Assembly: GCA_016183145.1 (NCBI GenBank)
Contig: JACPFE010000328.1
Coordinates: forward strand, 1 to 18,183
DNA length: 18,183 nt
Reading direction: 5' to 3'
Source: Deltaproteobacteria bacterium
GTDB lineage: Bacteria > Desulfobacterota > Binatia > UBA9968
Shown piece by piece: positions 1 through 7,398 of the stretch (positions are counted from its first letter, which is position 1; each line of letters starts with the position of its first letter). Made by a program: the position numbers and the translations under genes. The notes beneath the pieces are model-generated. The model was not told where the DNA came from. It made no database searches and saw only the letters and a program-made list of their open reading frames with translations.

Positions 1-79
1 GTCTTGAATTCAAAAGCCCAGATTTCTCACCTCGAATAAAATCAATAAAATGAAGCCTGACACGGTACTCCCGCCGCCC

Positions 80-1096
80 TTAATGTTTAGCCAGACTTTT
101 AAAGAATCCTTCCTTTTCCAATTCGTCGAGCAACGTTTCGTCCACGAATTCTTCAGGACGACGCCCTTTTAGCTCAGCATTTTTTTCACCGAAGAAGTCC
201 AACGTATCCTTCATCCCCGCCATGTTGACCCGGGGTGGAAAGGTGAAGCGACGGGCCGCGTCTTCGTAAGTGGCGTTGAGAATTTCCTGATTTTCGATGC
301 GCAGTCTTTTAGCCATAACCGTGAGGCTTCTTTGACGATCGGTCCTCAAAACATAGGCGGCTTCAGAGTAGGCCCTGACAAAGCGTTTTGCGATGTCGCG
401 GTTGTCACGGAGATAGCTGCGCCGCAGGTAAGCTGTTGACTGGGAGAAGTTGACCCGCATCTCTCCCATATCTCCAAGCACTCGGTAACCCGCCTTCACG
501 GCCATCATGAGATGGGGCATGGAAACAATCGTTGCATCGACAGTCCCTGCGAGAAGAGCTGCGAGCCGCGTTGGCTGGTCTCCTAAGGGAATAATGTTAA
601 CCTCCTGCCGTTTAAGGCCCCACTCCCTAAAGGCTAACTGATAGGCAAGATCATGAGAGCCGCCGAAGTTCAATATCGCCAGTTTCTTCCCTCTTAATTC
701 CTTGGGGGACTTGATCTCAGGTCTGGAGACAAAGGAAAAAGGGAAGTGATTGTAGGCAGCCGCGATAATGACGATTTCTGAGCTTCGGGCTGAGGCCAAG
801 AGTGGTGTTGTCGCTGAGCCGGTGGCGAATTGGGTGCTTCCACCCAAGAGAGCAGCCACAGACCGGGCGCCACCTGTAATCATCACCAGATCAACATCGA
901 GTCCGTACTTATCAAAGATTTTAAGATCTTTAGCGACCCATGAAGTACTCTGAAAAGCGCCGAGCCCACCAAAATCCGCAACGATTTTGTCCGCCGCGTA
1001 TAAGTTCCCGCAGTTGAGCCAGAGAAAAGAGAAAATAATAAGAACTCTGATCGAATGAAGAAAGGTAACTCTAAGAGCCTGCCTCTGAGTGCTCAA
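80..1096 (-). CDS. Orphan NMT1/THI5-like ABC transporter substrate-binding protein (SBP 1 of 3)
   Basis: Predicted periplasmic solute-binding protein of the NMT1/TauT-like (SBP_bac-type) superfamily, 338 aa. The frame stays open upstream to 1186, but the start is placed at TTG 1094-1096. An SD matching 10 nt of the 16S anti-SD (GGAGGTGATC) lies directly before it, and the protein then begins with a proper Sec signal: positive residues, the hydrophobic stretch VLIIFSFLWL, and a likely cleavage after NLYA. Family features visible are WVAKDLKIFDKYGLDVDLV near the N-terminus, the AALLGGSTQFATGS segment, and a hinge-like SPKELRGKKLAI. The C-terminal LLDELEKEGFF is shared with the other two binding proteins here. 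The ligand is unknown; members of this superfamily bind pyrimidine precursors, sulfonates, nitrate or aromatic compounds. No permease or ATPase is adjacent. It is separated from SBP 2 by 314 bp, so it may have its own promoter. The family is clear; the substrate is not. Confidence 0.85.
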   Translation of the reverse strand: MSTQRQALRVTFLHSIRVLIIFSFLWLNCGNLYAADKIVADFGGLGAFQSTSWVAKDLKIFDKYGLDVDLVMITGGARSVAALLGGSTQFATGSATTPLLASARSSEIVIIAAAYNHFPFSFVSRPEIKSPKELRGKKLAILNFGGSHDLAYQLAFREWGLKRQEVNIIPLGDQPTRLAALLAGTVDATIVSMPHLMMAVKAGYRVLGDMGEMRVNFSQSTAYLRRSYLRDNRDIAKRFVRAYSEAAYVLRTDRQRSLTVMAKRLRIENQEILNATYEDAARRFTFPPRVNMAGMKDTLDFFGEKNAELKGRRPEEFVDETLLDELEKEGFFKSLAKH

Positions 1097-1106
1097 GATC
1101 ACCTCC
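1097..1106 (-). promoter_or_regulatory. Extended SD sequence that fixes a TTG start
   Basis: On the minus strand GGAGGTGATC abuts TTG (1094-1096). The ten bases match the canonical anti-SD complement of the 16S rRNA 3' end, with 5 nt between GGAGG and the start codon. The match lies inside the longer open frame, so an upstream start would add about 30 non-signal-like residues in front of the secretion signal. Confidence 0.75.
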
Positions 1107-1317
1107 GGAAGTTTGATACGCATCGAATCCGGGACCGCAACGAACGCCCGGCAATATCCGAATGTTAACTCGATGCCGTTTTGCATCGGAGAGTAGCGGA
1201 TAAAGTTGCTCTATGTCAACTTCAATCGCTGTCTTGTTCGCGACGAGACGGCTCTATGAACTATGCGAAATGCCGTGAATCCGTTGAAGCTGCTTGTCCC
1301 AATCGAAAATAGAAACG

Positions 1318-1347
1318 GATCGGTGTCATGATCAGAGATCGGTGTCA
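1318..1347. repeat. Direct repeat pair GATCGGTGTCA
   Basis: Two identical 11-bp copies (1318-1328 and 1337-1347) are separated by 8 bp, giving a 19-bp period. The period of nearly two helical turns could suit a dimeric regulator, but GGTGTCA also resembles the reverse complement of the nearby GCCTGACAC repeat, so decay of a repeat element is equally possible. Confidence 0.45.
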
Positions 1348-1410
1348 AACTTGCCTAAGTGTGTGTCCAAAAAGCAAACAACAAAAGCCTGGCACCATCT
1401 CCCACGGAGT

Positions 1411-2445
1411 CTAAAAGCGGCCCTCTTTTTCCAATTTTCTGACAAGCCGGTCATCCACCATCTCTTCGGCTTTGATGCGACGAATTTTTTCATTGCCCGC
1501 CCCCAGAAGGCGGATCACATTGCGCAGGCCCTCGATGTTGGGATAGATGCGCCGCTCGTACAGGTTGGTCATGCTTTGATAGCCTTCGGCTGCGTCCTCA
1601 ACCTTGGGAAAGCGAAGCCCTCGAGCCAGACTCTTCATGACCAGGGGTTTGTTTCCCGGATCTTGAGTAAAACCGATTGCCTCAACGAGACCTTTCAGAA
1701 CACCTTCCACGGTGTCGGGCGAAGAAGCGATGAAACTGCGTCGGACCAGAACACCGGTTCCCTGATACGGAATGGGCAGTTGAGCGAGGTCGGCGAGGGC
1801 GCGGTAGCCCTTATTCTTGAGAACCGCGGAAAACACGTAGCCGAGCTGAGCGCCGTCGATGACCTCCGAGGCGATCGCCTGAGCCCGCACCGAGTCATTG
1901 CCGACAACTCTTATCGTGATCCCGTCTCGTTTCGGTTCCAGTCCCCAATGATCCAGCGCCAGCATGGTGAAAATCCAACTGCCGCCGCTCATGCTGCTGA
2001 CACCGAGCGTTTTTCCCTTGAGGTCGTCAGGGCTCTTGATCTTGGTATTCACCATGAACGTGCCGGTCAGTTTGTTGATGAGTCCGGCGACAAAAACCGC
2101 GTCCGATCCTTCCGCAATGGCGCCGAGGGTGGCGCCCGTGACTGATCCGACGTGGAATTGAGACTCGCCAGCGGCGAGCGCGGCCATGCCCACAGGCCCG
2201 CTGCGCACGTGAACAAATCTCAAGTCCAAGCCGTACTTGCGCAAGAAGCCCTGGTCTTGAGCCACAAAGACGACTCCTTCTCTCTCGCTAAAGGCGCCGG
2301 TGGTCATGAGGACGCGGGTCAGCGGGGTAGCCGCTTGTGCCCGCGGATGACCCATCGCAAGTAAGAGAAAAGACAAACCGAGTAGACAACTCAGTTGAAT
2401 TCTCAAATCAGCCAATGGCTTCCTACAGGTTGGATTCGAAAGCAT
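1411..2445 (-). CDS. Orphan NMT1/THI5-like ABC transporter substrate-binding protein (SBP 2 of 3)
   Basis: Predicted exported solute-binding protein, 344 aa. A TTG in frame at 2461-2463 is possible, but ATG 2443-2445 is preferred. GAGAGG lies 6 nt upstream, and the protein then starts with a clean signal peptide (hydrophobic LSCLLGLSFLLLAMG, likely cleavage after AQA). The conserved NMT1-like layout is present: FVAQDQGFLRKYGLDLRFV, the segment AALAAGESQFHVGS, SPDDLKGKTLGV, and the C-terminal LVRKLEKEGRF. Its ATG is 2 nt after the stop of SBP 3, so the two are almost certainly cotranscribed and translationally coupled, with the SD inside the end of SBP 3. No membrane or ATPase subunit accompanies it. 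The ligand cannot be read from sequence. Confidence 0.87.
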   Translation of the reverse strand: MLSNPTCRKPLADLRIQLSCLLGLSFLLLAMGHPRAQAATPLTRVLMTTGAFSEREGVVFVAQDQGFLRKYGLDLRFVHVRSGPVGMAALAAGESQFHVGSVTGATLGAIAEGSDAVFVAGLINKLTGTFMVNTKIKSPDDLKGKTLGVSSMSGGSWIFTMLALDHWGLEPKRDGITIRVVGNDSVRAQAIASEVIDGAQLGYVFSAVLKNKGYRALADLAQLPIPYQGTGVLVRRSFIASSPDTVEGVLKGLVEAIGFTQDPGNKPLVMKSLARGLRFPKVEDAAEGYQSMTNLYERRIYPNIEGLRNVIRLLGAGNEKIRRIKAEEMVDDRLVRKLEKEGRF

Positions 2446-2447
2446 CG

Positions 2448-3452
2448 CTAACCTCTCGTCCAAAGCTTGTCGAAAAAGCCACTCTTTTCCATCTCATCCA
2501 GAAAACGGCGATCGATGAGATCTTCCGGTTTCACTTTCTTTGCCCGCGGGTCGATCTCCGCGACCTCCTCCAGAATCGCCTTGAACGCTTCCGTCTTGAC
2601 TTCCAGTCTTGGCTCCAGCGCTTTGATCTCGGCATCGTAACCCGCGTCCAGAACTTTTCGATCCGTGACTCGCCACTGCTTGCCCAGAACCCTGTAAACG
2701 AACTCTTTGTCCGTATGGAGAATCTTCGCAGCTTCCGCCATCGCGCGCATGAACTGCCCGATGGCTTGAGGGCGCTTCGCCACCAGCGAACGGCGCGTCG
2801 CGAAAGAGGCGGCCGCGTAGGGCAAGCGAAAATCCTGGCCATGGATCAAATAGCGGTAGCCGCGCGCGACGGCTTGCGCATCGGCGGGGGCCGTCATCGC
2901 TGCCGCGTCGATCGACCCGTTGAGCAGCGCCGCAAGGTTCTCCGTCGCGCCGCCGGTCTGAATGAAAGTAACGTCCCTCATGGGGTCTAATGCCAGACGC
3001 CTGAGAACCTGGACCGTAAAGTAATGTGTGTTACTGCCGATGCGCGTCACGCCGATCTTTTTACCCTTGATATCCTCCGGTCGCTTGAGATCCGGTTTGG
3101 CGATGATGCTGTGCGTCAGGATGTTTTTGTTGCTGCCGATAAAGACGAAGTCGGCGGATCCTTGGGCGAAGGCTCGCACCAGGCCGACGGCGCCGGTCAA
3201 AGCGACCTCGGATTCGCCAGCGAGCAGCGCCGCCGTCACCATGCCGGAAGAGGAAATATAGACAAGCTGGAAATCGAGATTATGCTTGCGAAACAGCCCG
3301 GCTTCCTGGGCGAGATAGGGCAGGCACTGCGACATGACCATGCTCGAGTTGATGCCGGTCAGCTTCTCAGCCGCCGCGCAGACTCCAGCAACGCCAAGAG
3401 CGCAGAAAGCAAGCGCAGCGCCTGAAAATTTAGTATTCAAATAAAGCTTCAC
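2448..3452 (-). CDS. Orphan NMT1/THI5-like ABC transporter substrate-binding protein (SBP 3 of 3)
   Basis: Predicted exported binding protein, 334 aa, first gene of the left minus-strand cluster. The frame is open upstream to a GTG at 3497, but GTG 3450-3452 is preferred. TAAGGAGG sits 6 nt before it and the product then begins MKLYLNTKF followed by a hydrophobic alanine-rich signal with likely cleavage near VCAAA. Family-like elements are YLAQEAGLFRKHNLDFQLV, AALLAGESEVALTG, RPEDIKGKKIGV and the C-terminal FLDEMEKSGFFDKLW. The three proteins share this arrangement and look like old tandem duplicates that have diverged in ligand-binding residues. It is divergent from the acyl-CoA ligase at 3702, which may hint at an organic acid ligand, but this is speculation. 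Confidence 0.87.
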   Translation of the reverse strand: MKLYLNTKFSGAALAFCALGVAGVCAAAEKLTGINSSMVMSQCLPYLAQEAGLFRKHNLDFQLVYISSSGMVTAALLAGESEVALTGAVGLVRAFAQGSADFVFIGSNKNILTHSIIAKPDLKRPEDIKGKKIGVTRIGSNTHYFTVQVLRRLALDPMRDVTFIQTGGATENLAALLNGSIDAAAMTAPADAQAVARGYRYLIHGQDFRLPYAAASFATRRSLVAKRPQAIGQFMRAMAEAAKILHTDKEFVYRVLGKQWRVTDRKVLDAGYDAEIKALEPRLEVKTEAFKAILEEVAEIDPRAKKVKPEDLIDRRFLDEMEKSGFFDKLWTRG

Positions 3453-3458
3453 GGTTGG

Positions 3459-3466
3459 CCTCCTTA
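3459..3466 (-). promoter_or_regulatory. SD sequence setting the GTG start of SBP 3
   Basis: On the minus strand TAAGGAGG, a full consensus SD, ends 6 nt before GTG 3450-3452. It lies within the longer frame that opens at 3497, and it places the start right before the signal peptide. Confidence 0.7.
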
Positions 3467-3557
3467 CCAGGGAGAGGATGGAAAAGGTGACATGCACATT
3501 TATTTACGCTATCGACGGTCTATTGCCCTAGCTTATGATTAGCTCAGAAGACAGGGG

Positions 3558-3578
3558 CAGGCAAACCTTATTGCTATT
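3558..3578. repeat. 21-bp dispersed direct repeat, copy 1
   Basis: Identical over 21 bp to 5369-5389, beginning CAGGCAAACC and ending TTGCTATT. This copy lies in the divergent region just upstream of the acyl-CoA ligase promoter; the other copy lies downstream of the ligase. The two copies therefore bracket the gene in the same orientation, 1811 bp apart. Confidence 0.75.
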
Positions 3579-3588
3579 TTCTTTTGCC

Positions 3589-3617
3589 TTGACGGGCCGA
3601 TCCGGGCCAAATATTCT
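3589..3617 (+). promoter_or_regulatory. Candidate sigma70 promoter for the acyl-CoA ligase
   Basis: TTGACG at 3589-3594 (5 of 6 to consensus -35), a 17-bp spacer, and TATTCT at 3612-3617 (4 of 6 to the -10). Transcription would start near 3625, giving a leader of about 77 nt before ATG 3702. Spacing and orientation fit; there is no experimental support. Confidence 0.45.
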
Positions 3618-3701
3618 GATACCTCTCGATGATCGCGCTTTGACTCAATGACTTTGGCATCCAACGCGAGCGATGAACGGCGCTTCGGGAGGGAATAAAA
3701 G

Positions 3702-5267
3702 ATGCGGTTGCACGATTTCCTCGACTATCATGCCCGTGAACGCGGTGACGCGGAGTTTGCCATCCAAGGAAACCGACACCTGACCTATCGTGAGGCACTC
3801 GTTGAAACCAATCGCTTGGCCAACGCCTTCGTCAACGCCGGCCTCCAGATCGGCGACCGGATCGCAGCGCTCTCCAAGAATAGCATCGAGTATGTCCTCC
3901 TATATTTCGCCGCTTCCAAGGCTGGCGTCGTTCCCGTCCATCTCAACTACCGCCTCGCCCCTCCGGAGTGGAGCTATATTATCAACCATGCCGGCGCGAA
4001 GTTGCTCCTCGCTGGAGGCGAGTACACCCACGCCGTAGAGCCGATCCGTAGCGAGCTGCAGACCGTCAAACGCTTCGTGGCAACCGACGGTGCTGGAGCC
4101 TCAGCGTGGGACGACTACCATCAGTGGGTGGATAACCAGCCGGCGACAACCCTTGACCGCCTTATTACGGAAGACCATGACCTCTGCCAAATGTACACCA
4201 GCGGCACGACCGGCGAGCCGAAGGGAGCCGTGCTCACGCACCGGGCCGCCACCGCGCACCTGGTGCAAAGGGGGCACATACTCAAGAGTGAGCCGCGCGA
4301 GCGCTGGCTCCTGGTCGCTCCGCTATTCCACGCTGCCGCAGCCAGCCAGGTGGCCTGCCAAAGCGTCTATTGGGGCAGTTGCCTCTACATCCAGGCGGAC
4401 TTCCATCCCGTCGATGCGGTCCGTGCGCTCAGCGAGGAGCACATCGCTGTCGCGCACATGGTGCCGGCGATGATTCAAGCCTGTCTCGTGGGAGTCCCCG
4501 ACGTGGCCCGGCGTCGTTACGACGACCTGCGCCTGATGAGTTACGGTTCGTCACCCATCGCAGAACAGACATTGCGGCGCGCCATTGAGGTATTCAAATG
4601 CGACTTTGTCCAGGGCTACGGAATGACCGAGACGATCGGCCTCACCGTCCTGACTCCTTCCGACCACCGCCGCGCGCTCGCGGAGAAACACGAACTGCTC
4701 CTCTCCGCCGGACGCCCGTTGGTCGGGACGGAGCTGCGCATAGTCGACGCCGATGACAAACCTCTGCCCAACGGCACAACGGGTGAGATCATCGCCCGCG
4801 GACCGCAGCTCATGAAGGGCTACTGGAATCGGCCCGAGGAGACGGCCGAGGCTCTGCGCGGCGGCTGGATGCACACCGGCGACGCCGGCTGCGTGGACGA
4901 CGAAGGCTATCTCTATATCCAGGACCGCGTCAAAGACATGATCGTGTCCGGCGGAGAGAACGTCTACCCCCGCGTGGTCGAAGAGGTATTGTTCCAGCAC
5001 CCAGCCATCGCCGATGCTGCCGTGATCGGCGTGCCCGACGAGCGCTGGGGTGAGACGGTGAAAGCGATTGTGGTCGTGCGCCGAGGGTTGAACGCAACGC
5101 CGGAAGAGATCATGGAGTTTTGTCGGGGCAAGCTGGGTCGTTTCGAGCAGCCTCGCTCGGTAGACTTCACTGACGATCTGCCACGCAACCCTAGCGGCAA
5201 AGTGCTCAAGCGCGCCCTGCGCGAGCCTTACTGGGCCGACCATCAACGGCGTGTAGCCGGAGCTTAG
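3702..5267 (+). CDS. AMP-forming acyl-CoA synthetase (acyl/aryl-CoA ligase, ANL superfamily)
   Basis: Activates a carboxylic acid with ATP to an acyl-adenylate and transfers it to coenzyme A; cytoplasmic, 521 aa, normal length for the family. Motifs in order are the P-loop YTSGTTGEPKG (about residues 165-175), YGMTETIG (about 305-312), HTGDAGCVDDEGYLYIQDR (about 391-409), the hinge/A8 region KDMIVSGGENVYP, and the catalytic lysine in NPSGKVLKRAL (K about 501). All key adenylation motifs are intact. GGGAGGG (3687-3693) lies 8 nt before the ATG and supports the start. The acid specificity (fatty, aryl or short branched) cannot be decided by eye. It stands alone, divergent from three solute-binding proteins, and is bracketed by two copies of a 21-bp repeat. 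A role in catabolic or fatty acid activation is an inference from family. Confidence 0.93.
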   Translation: MRLHDFLDYHARERGDAEFAIQGNRHLTYREALVETNRLANAFVNAGLQIGDRIAALSKNSIEYVLLYFAASKAGVVPVHLNYRLAPPEWSYIINHAGAKLLLAGGEYTHAVEPIRSELQTVKRFVATDGAGASAWDDYHQWVDNQPATTLDRLITEDHDLCQMYTSGTTGEPKGAVLTHRAATAHLVQRGHILKSEPRERWLLVAPLFHAAAASQVACQSVYWGSCLYIQADFHPVDAVRALSEEHIAVAHMVPAMIQACLVGVPDVARRRYDDLRLMSYGSSPIAEQTLRRAIEVFKCDFVQGYGMTETIGLTVLTPSDHRRALAEKHELLLSAGRPLVGTELRIVDADDKPLPNGTTGEIIARGPQLMKGYWNRPEETAEALRGGWMHTGDAGCVDDEGYLYIQDRVKDMIVSGGENVYPRVVEEVLFQHPAIADAAVIGVPDERWGETVKAIVVVRRGLNATPEEIMEFCRGKLGRFEQPRSVDFTDDLPRNPSGKVLKRALREPYWADHQRRVAGA

Positions 5268-5301
5268 CCCGGATTCCTCCAAGAGTGGCGCTCAGGCGTG
5301 A

Positions 5302-5364
5302 AGACCGCAAGACCGGAGACCGGGTCAAGAGACCGAGAGACCGGAGACCGGAGACCGTCAGACC
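5302..5364. repeat. Heptamer/octamer tandem repeat, AGACCGG family
   Basis: Eight AGACC cores start at 5302, 5310, 5317, 5330, 5338, 5345, 5352 and 5360, so spacings are 8, 7, 13, 7-8, 7, 7, 8. The best units read AGACCGG. It lies between the ligase stop and the DUF885 gene. It resembles the short tandem repeats (STRR-like) known from cyanobacteria and other repeat-rich genomes; function unknown. Confidence 0.75.
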
Positions 5365-5368
5365 AGGT

Positions 5369-5406
5369 CAGGCAAACCTTATTGCTATTCTAAAGCCTGG
5401 CACCAT
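5369..5406. repeat. 21-bp repeat copy 2 plus AAAGCCTGGCACCAT element
   Basis: Positions 5369-5389 are identical to 3558-3578. Two bases later, 5392-5406 is identical to 1384-1398 (AAAGCCTGGCACCAT). A relative, AAGCCTGACAC, occurs at 53-63. This joint copy suggests the two pieces belong to one longer dispersed element, of which the other sites keep only parts. Confidence 0.65.
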
Positions 5407-5432
5407 TCCGGCTAAGATGATATTTCACTCGC

Positions 5433-7043
5433 ATGGCAAAGTTCGCCGACTTCTGCACCGACTACTTCAAGAGATATTTTGATCTTCACCCCAGCGAGGC
5501 CATCTACTACGGCATCGGCGGCTACGATCATCTGCTCAACGACTATTCCGACGAGACTTATCAATCCGAAAAGGCTTTCGTCGAAGAATCACTGGCCAAG
5601 CTGCGGCAAGTTTCGGCCAACGAGCTAAACCAAGACGAAGCCATCGACCACGTCCTGCTCGAAGGGCGGTTGACGATTCAGCAATACGAGCATGCGAAAG
5701 AAGACTACCGGCTCAAGTGGCCGGATACTTACTTACCCATCGACGCCATCTACATTCTTACGGTTCGAGCGACGAACGATCTATCCGCCAATCTTTTGAG
5801 CCGCCTGGAGCGAACGCCGGGATTGATCCGACAAGGAATCGCCAACCTTTGCCGGCGCCACGCCAATCCGCCGAAGCTATGGACCGAGATGGCCATCGAG
5901 AGCGCCAAGGGTGGTATAAGCTTCCTGGACGCACTGCCGAGCCACCCGAAGGTTCAAGCCGAAGTTAAAGATAAGGAGACATTGCGCACCGCCCTCGACA
6001 AGGCAAAGAGCGCGATCAACGATTTTGCCGCTTTTCTCGAACGCGATCTATCGCGGCGCAGCAGCGGAGTCTACGCGGTCGGTGAAGAGCATTTTGACTT
6101 GCTGCTTAAGAAAAAACATTTCTTGAATCACGACGCGCAGAGTTTACTCGCCCTGGGCGAAGAGCTCTTCGCGAAAACCAAGCAAGAGCTCACTGCGCTG
6201 GCGGATGAGCTCGCATCGGGGAAAACCATCGAAGAGGTCGCGCGGAACATTCAGGACGACCACCCCTCCCTTGAAGCCGTCTTGCCCGCTTACCGGAAAG
6301 CGATGGAAGCCGCGCGCAACTTCGTCAAGGAGCAAAAGCTCGTCTCTTTTCCGCCGAAAGAGGAACTTCACGTCGTCTACACCCCGGAGTTTCGCCGCCA
6401 TGAGATCCCCTTCGCGGCTTACCTGTCGCCGTCGCCGAAAGACCCCGATCAGGTCGGTTACTATTACGTCACGCCTGTGACCGACGACGATTTGCTGCGC
6501 GAACATAACTGGGTCGGCTTGGAGAACACTTCGGTCCATGAAAGCTACCCCGGCCATCACCTGCAGTTCTCCGTCGCCAATTCGATTCCGGTGGCCGCCA
6601 CGCTGCCGCGGCTAATGAACGAATCGTCGGTTTTCTACGAAGGCTGGGCGCTTTACTGCGAGCAACTGATGCAGGAGCAGGGTTTCTTGAAGAGCAAGGA
6701 GCACCGCTTCGTCATGCTCAAAGACCGGCTCTGGCGCGCGCTCAGAATCATCATCGACATCAAGACACAGACCGGCAAGATGACTTACGACGAGGCGGCG
6801 GACCTCATGGTCCGCGAACTCCATTTTCCCCGCGCGCAGGCCTGCGGCGACCTCAATTGGTACAGCCAATCGCCCTCTGGCCCGATGGGTTATGCCCTGG
6901 GCTGGTCGATCATCACTCGATTGCGGGAGCAGGAACAGAAGCGGCTCGGCGGCAAATTCAGCTTGCGAAAGTTTCATGATAAGCTCCTGAGCGCCGGGAG
7001 CATCTCGCTGCCGCTGGTCGAACGAAGACATTTCACGGCATGA
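5433..7043 (+). CDS. DUF885 family protein (putative metallopeptidase-like)
   Basis: 536 aa, close to the usual length of DUF885 (PF05960) proteins. The family signature is clear: HESYPGHH at residues 369-376, an HExxPGHH motif that looks like a metal-binding/catalytic helix as in zinc peptidases. It is followed by EGWALYCE (E403, a plausible third ligand) and the conserved C-terminal block with MGYALGW. No signal peptide or membrane segment is present, so it is probably cytoplasmic. DUF885 members are often annotated as uncharacterised or carboxypeptidase-like; the substrate is unknown. ATG 5433 has no good SD, but the sequence from MAKFADFCTDYF onward looks like the family N-terminus. It is preceded by a repeat-rich spacer, so cotranscription with the ligase is uncertain. 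Confidence 0.88.
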   Translation: MAKFADFCTDYFKRYFDLHPSEAIYYGIGGYDHLLNDYSDETYQSEKAFVEESLAKLRQVSANELNQDEAIDHVLLEGRLTIQQYEHAKEDYRLKWPDTYLPIDAIYILTVRATNDLSANLLSRLERTPGLIRQGIANLCRRHANPPKLWTEMAIESAKGGISFLDALPSHPKVQAEVKDKETLRTALDKAKSAINDFAAFLERDLSRRSSGVYAVGEEHFDLLLKKKHFLNHDAQSLLALGEELFAKTKQELTALADELASGKTIEEVARNIQDDHPSLEAVLPAYRKAMEAARNFVKEQKLVSFPPKEELHVVYTPEFRRHEIPFAAYLSPSPKDPDQVGYYYVTPVTDDDLLREHNWVGLENTSVHESYPGHHLQFSVANSIPVAATLPRLMNESSVFYEGWALYCEQLMQEQGFLKSKEHRFVMLKDRLWRALRIIIDIKTQTGKMTYDEAADLMVRELHFPRAQACGDLNWYSQSPSGPMGYALGWSIITRLREQEQKRLGGKFSLRKFHDKLLSAGSISLPLVERRHFTA

Positions 7044-7398
7044 TTCGTCTCATACCGCCAAGGGCGTCACAATTCGTGGGCGTTCCCAACTCGGCTACAG
7101 AATACTTTCCCGGTTGCCTCGAAAAATACCCCGAGCGCTCTGTTTTACGTCCACCTTACCGTCAGCGGAAGCAATCGCCATGCGTTAACAAAAATGGCCA
7201 TAACGGTCCCAGAATGTTCGCGGATGAGCCTGGCAAGAACCGTTTGCGGAAGCCGAATATTACTAATAATGGCGATTTATCAAAAACTTACGAGCGATGT
7301 CTTGGGTGGAGCTGTAATGGAACGGAATTTGCCACGTCATTCCATTGGTCGAACTAAACTCAAAGGTCGAAAATTTGTAATCGCGCTGGAGGAAAAAC
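7044..7398. other. Intergenic gap without a recognised gene
   Basis: About 355 bp between the DUF885 gene and the coiled-coil gene. Short open frames exist on both strands but none has an SD or family-like sequence. No hairpin with a T-run was found. Its right end carries the SD TGGAGG (7387-7392) of the next gene. Confidence 0.45.

Larger units (their letters stand above)
1097..1410. other. Intergenic gap with short repeats, no gene seen
   Basis: No credible gene is seen. It holds the SD of SBP 1 at its left end, two copies of GATCGGTGTCA at 1318-1328 and 1337-1347, and one copy of a 15-bp element (AAAGCCTGGCACCAT, 1384-1398) that recurs at 5392-5406. The elements look like remnants of a dispersed intergenic repeat family. 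Confidence 0.5.

Noticed and set aside
1294..2990. Long plus-strand frames at 1294-2145 and 2337-2990 opposite the binding proteins
   Set aside because: They are antisense to two well-supported genes, have no SD or family-like motifs, and show Arg/His-rich composition typical of antisense frames in GC-rich DNA.
4551..5282. Minus-strand frame of 243 codons opposite the acyl-CoA ligase
   Set aside because: The opposite strand encodes all catalytic motifs of the ligase; this frame shows no recognisable domain.
3558..5389. Acyl-CoA ligase carried on an insertion sequence or composite transposon
   Set aside because: The flanking 21-bp copies are direct, short, without a transposase gene, terminal inverted repeats or target duplications.
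7040..7357. Possible 105-aa gene directly after the DUF885 gene
   Set aside because: No SD, irregular composition and no recognisable family; a competing frame at 7194 is equally unconvincing.
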